A stretch of 63,102 bases of DNA, taken from NCBI GenBank assembly GCA_027484915.1, contig JAIXSA010000160.1, positions 1 through 63,102 of the forward strand, given 5' to 3'. This document shows positions 9,176 through 17,291 of this stretch, one piece after another. The position numbers and the translations under genes are program-made. This stretch comes from Paracoccaceae bacterium (GTDB lineage: Bacteria; Pseudomonadota; Alphaproteobacteria; Rhodobacterales; Rhodobacteraceae). The notes beneath the pieces are model-generated. The model ran no database searches. It was not told the origin of the DNA and saw nothing but the letters and a program-made list of their open reading frames with translations. Numbering within the stretch: position 1 is the stretch's first letter; each line of letters opens with the position of its first letter.

Positions 9176-10471
9176 TTAACCCGAGTTGGTTTCGCCATCC
9201 AGAAGGGCAGTCGTCGACCCTTCGTAGCACACGCCTTCTGCCGTCACGTAGCGGACTGTCACAATATCGCCTACGTCGAATACACTGAAGTCACCATTAG
9301 CATCGGTGTAGGACTGAAAGAGATTCCCCCATGGAACACCCCGTACAGTCAGAGAAGCATAAGTCCAATTTCGGGTGCTTTGGTTTACTGTGAGAGAGAA
9401 TTCCTGGTTCTCGACAAGACCCGGTGGCATTGGGTCCAGCACCAGCACGTCTTGCGGCGCAAAATTGTTAATGTTCGCTGTGGCACTGACTTGTAACGGC
9501 AAACAAGACTGTGCTGCTCGCGCCAAAACACGTTCAGGCAGGAACGCCGGGCGGGTCATGACGTCAGCAAGCAGGTCTTTCCGCGTGACAGACGACATGG
9601 CATCCAATGGGATGTCAGTGCCCGCACTTGCGGCACCGCCAAGGCCCATTGTCCAGTTGATCGCAAGGCGCGTGTCGTCGGTGATCCCGTGCTTGCCCTG
9701 GATTTCCTTGAAGCTGATCGACAGCGAACTGTTTCGCATGGTGGCATTGGACAGGTCGTAGGTCAGGCCCAGCCCAAAGGTATTCTCGGTTTCGGCCGAT
9801 TTCGCGGCATAGTTCAGCGACAGCGTATCCGAGACCTGCAACGATCCGATGGCTTGCAGCGTGAACCCTTCGTCAATGTCACCACCCTCCCACTCGGCGC
9901 GCTCATAGCCCACGCCAAGGCGAAGATCGGCGCCCTCGGACGGCTTGAGCGTCGTCACGGCCTGCAGGCCCGTCAGATCACCAGTTTCGATAGAGTCCGC
10001 GTCCCCAGATGCATCCGTTCGATAGGCATTGATCTCATACCCGCGGATTGGCCCCGCATCGTAATGGCCCTTCAAGCTTAGACCATATTCGAATTGTTGA
10101 ACGTCTTCGCGACCCTCACCCGGCGTGAATTCCTCGCTTTCTTTCAGAAGACCGAAAGAGCCGACGACGCGGGTGTTTGCATTCAATTGAAGACCTGCAT
10201 TCGCAAGGTATTCCTCACGGTGCTGGCCGTAGTCGATGATCACGCCAAGGGCGACAGTCTCGCTGAGGTATCCACCAACTGTTGTCCGCACGCCAAAACC
10301 GAACAGCTCGCTGTAGGAGGGTGCGACCTGCCACTGTATAGCTTCAGACCCACCTGCCGCGTTCATCGACGACAGGATGGTTTGAACGGAGAGGTCCAGA
10401 TTTTCCGCCTGCACTGAACAGGTCAGTGCAACGATGCTTGCGCCGGACAACAGTGCAAAAGACGTCTTCAT
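9176..10471 (-). CDS. Exported, probably outer-membrane beta-barrel protein of unknown function
   Basis: The product has 431 residues from the ATG at 10471, with a clear signal peptide (1-22, ending SVQA). Residues ~25-260 alternate hydrophobic and polar positions with many aromatic and Gly residues (for example RVVGSFGLLKES and LRLGVGYERAE), as in porin-like barrels. The last ~110 residues form a separate Ig-like part with two Cys and a DANGDFSVFDVGD segment resembling a calcium-binding loop. A barrel followed by a globular domain is unusual. I do not recognise a named family. It lies at the edge of the AT-richer block. Confidence 0.75.
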   Translation of the reverse strand: MKTSFALLSGASIVALTCSVQAENLDLSVQTILSSMNAAGGSEAIQWQVAPSYSELFGFGVRTTVGGYLSETVALGVIIDYGQHREEYLANAGLQLNANTRVVGSFGLLKESEEFTPGEGREDVQQFEYGLSLKGHYDAGPIRGYEINAYRTDASGDADSIETGDLTGLQAVTTLKPSEGADLRLGVGYERAEWEGGDIDEGFTLQAIGSLQVSDTLSLNYAAKSAETENTFGLGLTYDLSNATMRNSSLSISFKEIQGKHGITDDTRLAINWTMGLGGAASAGTDIPLDAMSSVTRKDLLADVMTRPAFLPERVLARAAQSCLPLQVSATANINNFAPQDVLVLDPMPPGLVENQEFSLTVNQSTRNWTYASLTVRGVPWGNLFQSYTDANGDFSVFDVGDIVTVRYVTAEGVCYEGSTTALLDGETNSG

Positions 10472-11599
10472 TGGTTCTCTCACCCACTCCTAAAACGAAC
10501 CAGACGCTAGCGAGGCTGATTAATTGGTCAAGGCCCGTTTCCTTCGATATTGATGGATGTGTTGCTGCAATAGCACGATAGGGCTATAGATCAACGACCG
10601 AACGCCGTGTGTCATGGACCAAGATATCTTTAGTATATTGATATTGTCCTTAAGATAATTCGAAATCATCAGAGTGACCTCCGGCTTGCCCTCGTTCATG
10701 ACATTAGGTCTTGGGCTAGGTAGCGTCGGTTTCAGATCTGGCGACCGCGCCTGGGGCAGAGCCATCGGATTGCCCGAGCGCCAAGCGCACTACGCCCTGT
10801 GCTGACTTGCGGCTTTTCTGATGCTGATCCCACTGCGGGACGCTGATCTTCATCAGAAACGCTGGCATGTAGATCCGCACTGAAAGGGGGCATTGAACGA
10901 CTTGCAGTCATTGGCGAGACAATCGTCGCTGAGAGCCTGGCTGCGTCTCATCGCGGTCGATGTCGATGTATGGCGTCGAATAATGAAGGCAGACCAAGTA
11001 ACTATTTCAAAGAAAACCCCGTCTGATTAATATAGCAAACTTTAATTAATCACGGCGCTTGAATTTCAAAAAAATAAGGGAGAAAATTGCAGCCGCCAAG
11101 ATCGCCCAGATGAAAATCCAGACCGCAAGCATCATGCGATCACCGCGCGCGTACGAGATTGCGGTCACCCTGACTAATTTAACTATCGGAAGCGCGATTA
11201 GCTCGATAAACTCCGTTTTCGACGACATCTTTCAGGTATACCCACGATTGTCACCATTGCCGCTTCTGTATAAATGAATGTGTGGCAAAAGCAATAATTA
11301 AGATGTTCGCAGACAGATGCCAGTCATTTGGGCTCTTCGGTTGCCCGTCGCGTTCGGGTCGCAGGAAGTTCAACACGAACGCTGAACGAAAGATCAGAGG
11401 TGCTGGTGGTTCGTTGCGGACGTGCAGTCATTAACGACTCATTCTTCGCTGAATACGAGCCATCGCTATATCGCAGTCCAGCCGACGCGAAGCGTAACAT
11501 CACGCCTAAAGTGCGGCTAGGCTGGCAACCAAAATCTAATTTCAGCAATCTTCGCCAAGATTGGACAGTCGGCGCGCAAACTCTTAGAACGAAGACATT
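10472..11599. other. Gene-poor, AT-richer region with doubtful ORFs and possible remnants
   Basis: No confident gene lies in these ~1.1 kb. A minus-strand frame of 81 codons at 10520-10765 has no family features. A small membrane-protein frame (11046-11228) and a possible remnant (11328-11606) are listed separately. Base composition is clearly more AT-rich than in the flanking housekeeping DNA, with stretches such as 10610-10670 and 11020-11060. It looks like decayed acquired DNA. Confidence 0.5.
11046..11228 (-). CDS. Possible small single-span membrane protein
   Basis: This 60-residue frame ends with a strongly hydrophobic segment (about 33-54, AVWIFIWAILAAAIFSLIF) followed by a basic tail KFKRRD, the pattern of a small inner-membrane protein. 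A shorter version could start at Met32 or Met33. There is no family match I can name and no clear ribosome binding site, so it may be chance. Confidence 0.3.
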   Translation of the reverse strand: MSSKTEFIELIALPIVKLVRVTAISYARGDRMMLAVWIFIWAILAAAIFSLIFLKFKRRD

Positions 11600-11606
11600 C
11601 TATTGA
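11328..11606 (+). pseudogene. Possible remnant of a sugar-nucleotide dehydratase-like gene
   Basis: The last third of this 92-codon frame contains ADAKRN followed a few residues later by RLGWQPKSNFSNL. That spacing resembles the C-terminal end of GDP-mannose 4,6-dehydratase and related extended SDR enzymes, where a D-x-x-K/R-A-K...LGW-x-P-x-x-x-F-x-x-L pattern is usual. Nothing upstream encodes the Rossmann fold, so if the match is real this is a decayed fragment. The match is short and could be chance. Confidence 0.2.
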
Positions 11607-12946
11607 AACATTTCGTCAAGTTGCTCTTGCGTGCGGGTGCCAGATTCATACTCTATCTTTGCTTCCCTGATAACATAGGAAAGGTATGCCTGCAGTAGCA
11701 GGGCGCTATCGATTGAAAAATTCACACCCTCCTGAAAGGCGCCTTTGTTCTGTTGAAGTCGGCCTCCCGTTGAGCCGTCTTCATAAATCATGAATACCAC
11801 CTCGGTGGATGTCTTGCCTTTCTGGCCCTTTTTCCGTTCTGCCGGACATTGTTCAATTGGAAAACATGTCACCCGCTTGGTATAGTTCTCTCGAATTTTC
11901 TTGTCATGGGCTATCACGGAGTTCTTGTGGAGTTTAAACAAAGCATTCTGCGTATCCTCAAGTTGTTGAAGATTCATTGCTATTAGGCTTCGCGTTGTGT
12001 CATTTTCAGCATTTGGATCAATGAGGCGAAAATGAAACATCAAGTCCCCAACATCGGTCACTTTAGGCTCAACCCAGAATTCGCCAGTCTCGTTTGTTCC
12101 AGGAATATAGTACGGCACCTTTGGATACAGCTGAGAAGCTTTTCTTGAGGTCAAATATAGGTCTCTATCATTTGGCTCTATTGATGTAAGGTAGTTACTG
12201 AAGGCCACATCAATTTCGCTGTATTCGGTTTTCAGGGATTCAATCCGCTGAGTTATCGCTGTTACAGTGTACTGAATTGTGGACTTTTCTTCTTCGTCCG
12301 CCGAAGCCTCGCTTGCCTTCTGCTCATCCAGGACCCGCGTCAGGATTTCGATCTGTGCTGCAAGGTCACCTATTTTATCATTAAGTTGCGCTGCGTTTTC
12401 ACTTGAAATCTTAGCAGATGAATTGACAGCCGACGTCATTTCCTCAACGGCTTCGGTAGCTTCGCTGATCTCTGATTGAACAGATTGGGTGGCTTCTGTA
12501 TTCTCTTTGATGGATGCGCTAAGTTGGTTATTGGATCTTGTATTTTCCATAATTGCGCCATCGGTTTCTGCTTCTTGTTCGGCGTAAACCCAACTTGGAA
12601 GAAGAATTGGCGCGCCAGAAAGCTGATACGCCGAAATGGCATCAATTTGACGTTCTGCAATACAGTCGATATCGCTCTTGCACGCCATCCTCAACTTGAG
12701 AAGCGGCTTTCCAACAGCCTCAGCGTATGCGCGACCTTTTGTTGACTTCAGGAACTTATATCCCGCAGCCACCAGGTTATCCAGCTCGGCCAAATAGGAG
12801 TTCGAGCAGATCGCGTATTCATCAGGCAATGATGCCTTACTGCAATCAAAGCTGGGACGTAATCCTTCTTGGGCATACGAAGCGCCAGTCAGCAGACAAT
12901 ACGCAATGGCAAAACTATGGGTCAGGCTGAGCGTCATGTAGCGCAT
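11600..12946 (-). CDS. Exported coiled-coil protein with LprI-like N-terminal domain
   Basis: The 448-residue protein has a signal peptide (about 1-25, ending SYAQ). Residues 32-100 read like the DUF1311/LprI N-terminal domain: SFDCSKASLPDEYAICSN with Cys35, Cys47, Cys89 and Cys95 likely in disulfides. A long polar helical region follows (about 140-260) with Ser/Glu/Ala heptads that should form a coiled coil. The C-terminal part (about 265-448) is globular and unassigned. LprI-like domains occur in periplasmic lysozyme-inhibitor-type proteins, but no activity can be assigned here. GC content is well below the window average and suggests transfer. Confidence 0.75.
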   Translation of the reverse strand: MRYMTLSLTHSFAIAYCLLTGASYAQEGLRPSFDCSKASLPDEYAICSNSYLAELDNLVAAGYKFLKSTKGRAYAEAVGKPLLKLRMACKSDIDCIAERQIDAISAYQLSGAPILLPSWVYAEQEAETDGAIMENTRSNNQLSASIKENTEATQSVQSEISEATEAVEEMTSAVNSSAKISSENAAQLNDKIGDLAAQIEILTRVLDEQKASEASADEEEKSTIQYTVTAITQRIESLKTEYSEIDVAFSNYLTSIEPNDRDLYLTSRKASQLYPKVPYYIPGTNETGEFWVEPKVTDVGDLMFHFRLIDPNAENDTTRSLIAMNLQQLEDTQNALFKLHKNSVIAHDKKIRENYTKRVTCFPIEQCPAERKKGQKGKTSTEVVFMIYEDGSTGGRLQQNKGAFQEGVNFSIDSALLLQAYLSYVIREAKIEYESGTRTQEQLDEMFQ

Positions 12947-13179
12947 GCAAGTTGCCGCCCTTCACAATGATGTTTCAACTTTCTCCCATCAAGGCTTGTG
13001 CGGGTTCAAGTTAATAAAAGGATTTGATGCTACTCAAAAGTTTATTACCCGGATCTTCTGACGGGGGGTGTTGTCAGTGCGTCAGAGGAGGGGGATCCAG
13101 GGCACCAAGCACGTGTTTAGGTCGCTGAGCCGCTGCGGCGCTAGATTAACCCCAACACGTCTTGTCCGGAGTAATGAAC

Positions 13180-13213
13180 AACGCCGCCAACGGACTAAAC
13201 CATTGACGGCGTT
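13180..13213 (-). terminator. Probable terminator of tRNA-Ala
   Basis: Just downstream of the tRNA (minus strand) there is an 11-bp stem with one G-T pair (AACGCCGTCAA/TTGGCGGCGTT) and a 12-nt loop. The T-tract is weak. Confidence 0.5.
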
Positions 13214-13221
13214 TGTTTATT

Positions 13222-13297
<76 letters not shown>

Positions 13298-13402
13298 ACC
13301 GGAGAGAAGCACCGCGCCGTTGCCGCCGCGATGCCGGCTATCTAGGACAGGTCGCCGGGGGGTGCAAGGGAAAAAAACGTCCCCCGAACCCGGCACGTGC
13401 CC

Positions 13403-13738
13403 TCAGACTTCTTCCTCATCGCCGGGGACGTCCGCGAGGTCGTCGAGCGAGACGTTGTCGTCCGCATCGTCTTCCAGCAGATCATCGTCCATCTCGGCAT
13501 CGTCGGCGACGGCGCCGTCGAGGAGGACGTCTTCGGTCTCCAGATCCTCGACAAGAACGTCGTCGTCCTTTTCGGGTACGGCCCGCGAAATGACCGAGGC
13601 GGCCATTTTGCGGCGCACGGATTCGATGTCCACGACCTCGCCCGTGTAGGGGCTGACGATCGGGGATTTGTTCAGGTCATAGAAGCGCTTGCCGGTCGTC
13701 GGGCAAATCCGCTTCGTGCCCCATTCTGCCTTGGGCAT
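13403..13738 (-). CDS. TIGR02300 family (FYDLN acid) protein
   Basis: The 111-residue product from the ATG at 13738 starts MPKAEWGTKRICPTTGKRFYDLNKSPIVSPYTG, which contains the FYDLN signature and a zinc-ribbon-like N-terminus conserved in alphaproteobacteria. The C-terminal half is extremely acidic (long runs of Asp and Glu, about 55-111). The function of this family is not known. It starts upstream of tRNA-Ala on the same strand and could be read with it. Confidence 0.92.
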   Translation of the reverse strand: MPKAEWGTKRICPTTGKRFYDLNKSPIVSPYTGEVVDIESVRRKMAASVISRAVPEKDDDVLVEDLETEDVLLDGAVADDAEMDDDLLEDDADDNVSLDDLADVPGDEEEV

Positions 13739-13863
13739 GGTGATCCCTTTGGATGGTGGGTAAGCAGGAAAGTTGCCGCTTGCCACAGGTTCAGGCGACT
13801 GTCAAAGCCTTTTGCGTACCTGTGGAAGTGGCTATGTTCGCAGCAGCTTTCAAGGGGAATTCA

Positions 13864-14556
13864 ATGGCCATCCTGCCAGGCCCTCCGCCGGTCGAGGTGC
13901 ATCTGAAACGCTCGGCCCGCGCGCGGCGGTTCTCGCTGCGCGTGTCGCGGCTGGACGGGAAGGTGACCCTGTCCATGCCGCTTCGCGCGCGTGAGGGCGA
14001 GGCGCTGGCTTTCCTGCGTGGCAACGAGGATTGGCTCCGCCAGACCCTGTCGGCGATGCCAGGTTCGGCCCTGCAGGCGGTGCGCCCAGGGGCTGCGATT
14101 CCGGTTGAAGGCGATGATCTGATCCTGACCCCCGCCACGGGCCGCGGAGTTCGGGTCGAGGGGCAGATGCTGCTGGTCCCAGGCAGCGCCGAGACGATGG
14201 GCCCTCGCGTGGCGGCCTGGCTGAAGGTGCTGGCGCGCGACCGGCTGGCGGCTGCATCGACCCGCTATGCCGGGCTGGTGGGCCGCAGCTATGCGTCACT
14301 GGCGATCCGCGACACGCGCTCGCGCTGGGGGTCCTGCTCGCCCGACGGGCGGCTGATGTATTCCTGGCGGCTGATCATGGCGCCGCCCGCGGTGTTGGAT
14401 TATGTCGCCGCGCATGAGGTGGCGCATCTGGTCGAGCTGAACCATTCGGCGGCCTATTGGAAGGTCGTTACCGGCATCTGCCCAGACTGGAAGGACCACC
14501 GGGCCTGGCTGAAGTCCAACGGCAACACGCTGCACCGGGTGCGCTTTCAGGATTGA
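13864..14556 (+). CDS. DUF45/YgjP-type metallopeptidase
   Basis: The 230-residue product carries a zinc-metalloprotease motif AAHEVAHLVELNHSAAYW near residues 182-199, giving HExxH plus a downstream His as third ligand. The SRWGSCS segment typical of the YgjP/DUF45 family precedes it. The family is related to SprT and WSS1 proteases, but its cellular substrate is unclear. The ATG at 13864 has an AAGGGGA ribosome binding site 6-7 bp upstream; an in-frame ATG at 13834 is a weaker alternative. Confidence 0.9.
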   Translation: MAILPGPPPVEVHLKRSARARRFSLRVSRLDGKVTLSMPLRAREGEALAFLRGNEDWLRQTLSAMPGSALQAVRPGAAIPVEGDDLILTPATGRGVRVEGQMLLVPGSAETMGPRVAAWLKVLARDRLAAASTRYAGLVGRSYASLAIRDTRSRWGSCSPDGRLMYSWRLIMAPPAVLDYVAAHEVAHLVELNHSAAYWKVVTGICPDWKDHRAWLKSNGNTLHRVRFQD

Positions 14557-14589
14557 CCGCTTGGCCCGACGGGTGTTCCACTGCCGACC

Positions 14590-15237
14590 ATGCTGACCCC
14601 TCGCCCCCCCGACCCCAACGCTTCGGCGCATGAACGGCTGTACCGGACGCTGCGCCAGCAGGTGATGCATGGCGAGCTGGACCCGGGCCAGTCGCTGACC
14701 TTGCGGGGTCTCGGCAAACAGTTCGGTGTCTCGATGACCCCGGCACGCGAGGCGGTTCGGCGGCTGGTGGCGGAGGGGGCGTTGACGTTGTCGTCCTCGG
14801 GCCGGATTTCGACGCCGGAACTGACGCCGGAGAGGATCGAGGAGCTGGCGGCGATTCGGGCGCTGCTGGAGCCTGAGATGGCCGCCCGTGCCCTTCCCCG
14901 CGCCCACTTCGCGCTAATCGAGCGGCTGACCGCGATCAACCTGATGAACGGCGAGGCGGCGGTCCGGGGGGATGCGGTCACCTATGTCCGGACGAACCTG
15001 GAGTTTCACCGGACCCTGTACCTCCGGGCCCAAACTCCGGCGATGCTGGCCATGTGCGAGACGGTCTGGCTGCAGCTGGGACCGACGATGCGGGCGGTCT
15101 ATGCGCGGGTCAAGCGGAGGGAGCCGCCGACCCACCATCGGATGATCCTGGCGGCCCTGAAAGCGGGGGATGAGCCGGGGTTGCGGCTGGCGGTCCGGAC
15201 CGACGTTACCCAGGGGCTGCGGCATCTGACGGGATGA
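14590..15237 (+). CDS. GntR-family transcriptional regulator (FadR/FCD type)
   Basis: The 215-residue protein has an N-terminal winged helix (about 12-75; LRGLGKQFGVSMTPAREAVRRLVAEGAL is the typical GntR helix pair) and a C-terminal all-helical FCD-type ligand domain (about 85-210) with His residues positioned for metal. Such regulators respond to organic acids or sugar acids. The target is not evident; the pirin gene follows 243 bp downstream. A palindrome with a T-run just after the stop probably ends its transcript. Confidence 0.92.
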   Translation: MLTPRPPDPNASAHERLYRTLRQQVMHGELDPGQSLTLRGLGKQFGVSMTPAREAVRRLVAEGALTLSSSGRISTPELTPERIEELAAIRALLEPEMAARALPRAHFALIERLTAINLMNGEAAVRGDAVTYVRTNLEFHRTLYLRAQTPAMLAMCETVWLQLGPTMRAVYARVKRREPPTHHRMILAALKAGDEPGLRLAVRTDVTQGLRHLTG

Positions 15238-15238
15238 G

Positions 15239-15260
15239 TGCCCACGCGTGGGCATGTTTT
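15239..15260 (+). terminator. Rho-independent terminator after the GntR gene
   Basis: A perfect 16-bp palindrome TGCCCACGCGTGGGCA starts one base after the GntR stop codon and is followed by TGTTTT. Confidence 0.65.
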
Positions 15261-15480
15261 CGGGGCGTGGGAAATCAAGGGGTTGGGTGTGAGCGTTAGG
15301 GCGTTGGTAACCTTTCCGCCCCTCACGTCGCCAACTGCTGGCGCCGATTTCTTCGAAAACTCCGCTTCCCGCCGGGCACGACATGGTTCATTTGCGCACA
15401 GATGATCCCCGCATTTGCGCCTTGGCGCGGAGCGCCTCCCGCCCCATCTTCTGTGGCAACAGCAATTCTAGGAGAGTCCC

Positions 15481-16392
15481 ATGTCCATCCGTCCCGTCAT
15501 CGAGACCCGCCGCGCCCAGCCCCATATCGAGGGCGCGGGCGTCCATCTGCACCGCGCCTTCGGGTTCCAGGACCCGACCGAGGCGGACCCGTTCCTGCTG
15601 TTCGACGATTTCCGAGGCGATCATCCCCGGGATTACTCGGCTGGCTTCCCGTGGCATCCGCACCGGGGCATCGAGACGATAACCTATGTCCTCGCGGGGA
15701 CGGTTGAGCATGGCGACAGTCTCGGGAACCGCGGCATCCTTGGGCCGGGCTCTTTGCAATTGATGACCGCCGGGCGGGGTATCCTGCACCAGGAGATGCC
15801 GAAGGGCGACGCCAAGGGCCAGATGCATGGCTTCCAGCTGTGGGGCAACCTTCCGAAGGCGCTGAAGATGACCGCGCCGCGCTATCAGGATATGCCCGCC
15901 GAGGCGCTGCCCGAGCGTCATGAGGATGACGGCACCAGCATTCGCGTGGTGATCGGCGACTATCGCGGGGTGAAAAGCCCGGTGGATGGTATTGCCGCCG
16001 ACCCGCAGTATCTGGACGTCTATGTCCCGGCGGGAAAGCGGAAGACCTTCAAGGTCGATACCCGGCGCCGGGCCTTTGCCTATGTGTTCGAGGGTGCGGG
16101 GAACTTCCGTGATGCAGCCCGGCCCGAGGGCGTGCTCTTGGAGAAGGAAGTGAAGGGCCAGGAGGTCAACATCCGCGACCTGTCCGGCAACCGGACCCTG
16201 GTCCGTTTCGGCGCGGGCGACGAGGTGACCGTCACGGCGGGGCCGGATGGCGTGCGGTTCCTGCTGGTGAGCGGTGCCCCGATCGAGGAGCCGGTGGCCT
16301 GGGCCGGGCCGATCGTGATGAACACCGAGGCCGAATTGCAGCAGGCGTTCAGGGAGTTGCGCAACGGGACCTTCATCCGCCCGGCGCATTGA
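15481..16392 (+). CDS. Pirin family protein
   Basis: The 303-residue protein has the two-cupin layout of pirins. The N-terminal cupin shows the metal site HPHRGIETITYVLAGTVEH (about 59-77) and the later GILHQEMP motif; the C-terminal cupin follows from about 175. Bacterial pirins bind iron, and some have quercetinase activity or act as redox-sensing cofactors. A short AGGAGAG-like ribosome binding site precedes the ATG. It appears monocistronic. Confidence 0.95.
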   Translation: MSIRPVIETRRAQPHIEGAGVHLHRAFGFQDPTEADPFLLFDDFRGDHPRDYSAGFPWHPHRGIETITYVLAGTVEHGDSLGNRGILGPGSLQLMTAGRGILHQEMPKGDAKGQMHGFQLWGNLPKALKMTAPRYQDMPAEALPERHEDDGTSIRVVIGDYRGVKSPVDGIAADPQYLDVYVPAGKRKTFKVDTRRRAFAYVFEGAGNFRDAARPEGVLLEKEVKGQEVNIRDLSGNRTLVRFGAGDEVTVTAGPDGVRFLLVSGAPIEEPVAWAGPIVMNTEAELQQAFRELRNGTFIRPAH

Positions 16393-16547
16393 GCGGGCGG
16401 CGCGTGGTCGCAATTCCAGCGCTCCTCGCTTGGGGCTGACCCAAGCGAGGAGGGACGCAGTCGACCAACAAGGGATGGGTGAGGCCCCCGGGTTGCACAG
16501 CGCCCCGCCCCCCTTCATGGTGCCCGCGTTCAGTTGCGGGATTACCG

Positions 16548-17291
16548 ATGTTTCTCAAACCTTCCGGCATGCCCTACTACCGCTTTCTGCGGACGCTGCA
16601 TGAGGCCTGCCTTTTCGACTGGTATCTGGAAGTGGGCTGCCGGTCAGGGGAAAGCTTCGCCCCGGTCCGGTCGAAGACGGTGGCGGTGGACCCGTTCTTC
16701 CAGGCCGAGATCAACATCATCGGCAAGAAGCCCGCGCTACATGTCTTCCAGCAGACAAGCGACGATTTCTTCGCGTCGGGCTTTCTGGCGCGGAACGGCA
16801 TCCGGCTGGGGTTGGCGTTCCTGGATGGGATGCATCTTGTCGAATACCTGCTGCGCGATTTCATGCAGACCGAAGCGGCGATGGCCCCGGGTGGGGTCAT
16901 CCTGCTGCATGACTGCGTGCCCTATGGGCCGGGGATGACCACCCGGGATCTTTCGCGGCTGCCGAAGGGATCCTGGACGGGCGATGTCTGGAAGCTGATC
17001 CCGATCCTGCAGGAATGGCGGCCGGACCTGCGGCTTACGGTGCTGGATTGCCGGTCGACGGGGTTGGTCTGCGTCTCGGGTCTGGACCCTGACAGTCGTG
17101 TGCTTGCCAAGGCTTATGCCCGGATAGTCGCGGACTGGGCCGGGGTGGAGTTGGAGGACTATGGCGTGGAGCGGTTCTTCGGGTCGTTCCAGATGGTCAG
17201 CGCCCGGGCCGAGCGGCAGGCGGGGTTCCCGCTGTTCCGCCCGGCTGCCGTGGAAGGCGTGGCGCTGGAGCCGGTTCCGGTGACGCCCTAG
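16548..17291 (+). CDS. Class I SAM-dependent methyltransferase-like protein
   Basis: The 247-residue product resembles the Methyltransf_24 group: an N-terminal motif DWYLEVGCRSGESF (about 24-37) for SAM binding, then AVDPFF as the acidic second strand, LAFLDGMHLVEYLLRD and the VILLHDCVPYG segment. Members are often linked to glycan or surface modification, but no such genes are near. The ATG at 16548 begins MFLKPSGMPYYRF. The 3' end overlaps the convergent ABC permease gene by 4 bp. Confidence 0.85.
   Translation: MFLKPSGMPYYRFLRTLHEACLFDWYLEVGCRSGESFAPVRSKTVAVDPFFQAEINIIGKKPALHVFQQTSDDFFASGFLARNGIRLGLAFLDGMHLVEYLLRDFMQTEAAMAPGGVILLHDCVPYGPGMTTRDLSRLPKGSWTGDVWKLIPILQEWRPDLRLTVLDCRSTGLVCVSGLDPDSRVLAKAYARIVADWAGVELEDYGVERFFGSFQMVSARAERQAGFPLFRPAAVEGVALEPVPVTP

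Noticed and set aside
10520-10765. 81-codon minus-strand ORF in the AT-rich block
   Set aside because: No family features, no clear ribosome binding site, and surrounded by similarly random frames; kept only as a note in the region entry.
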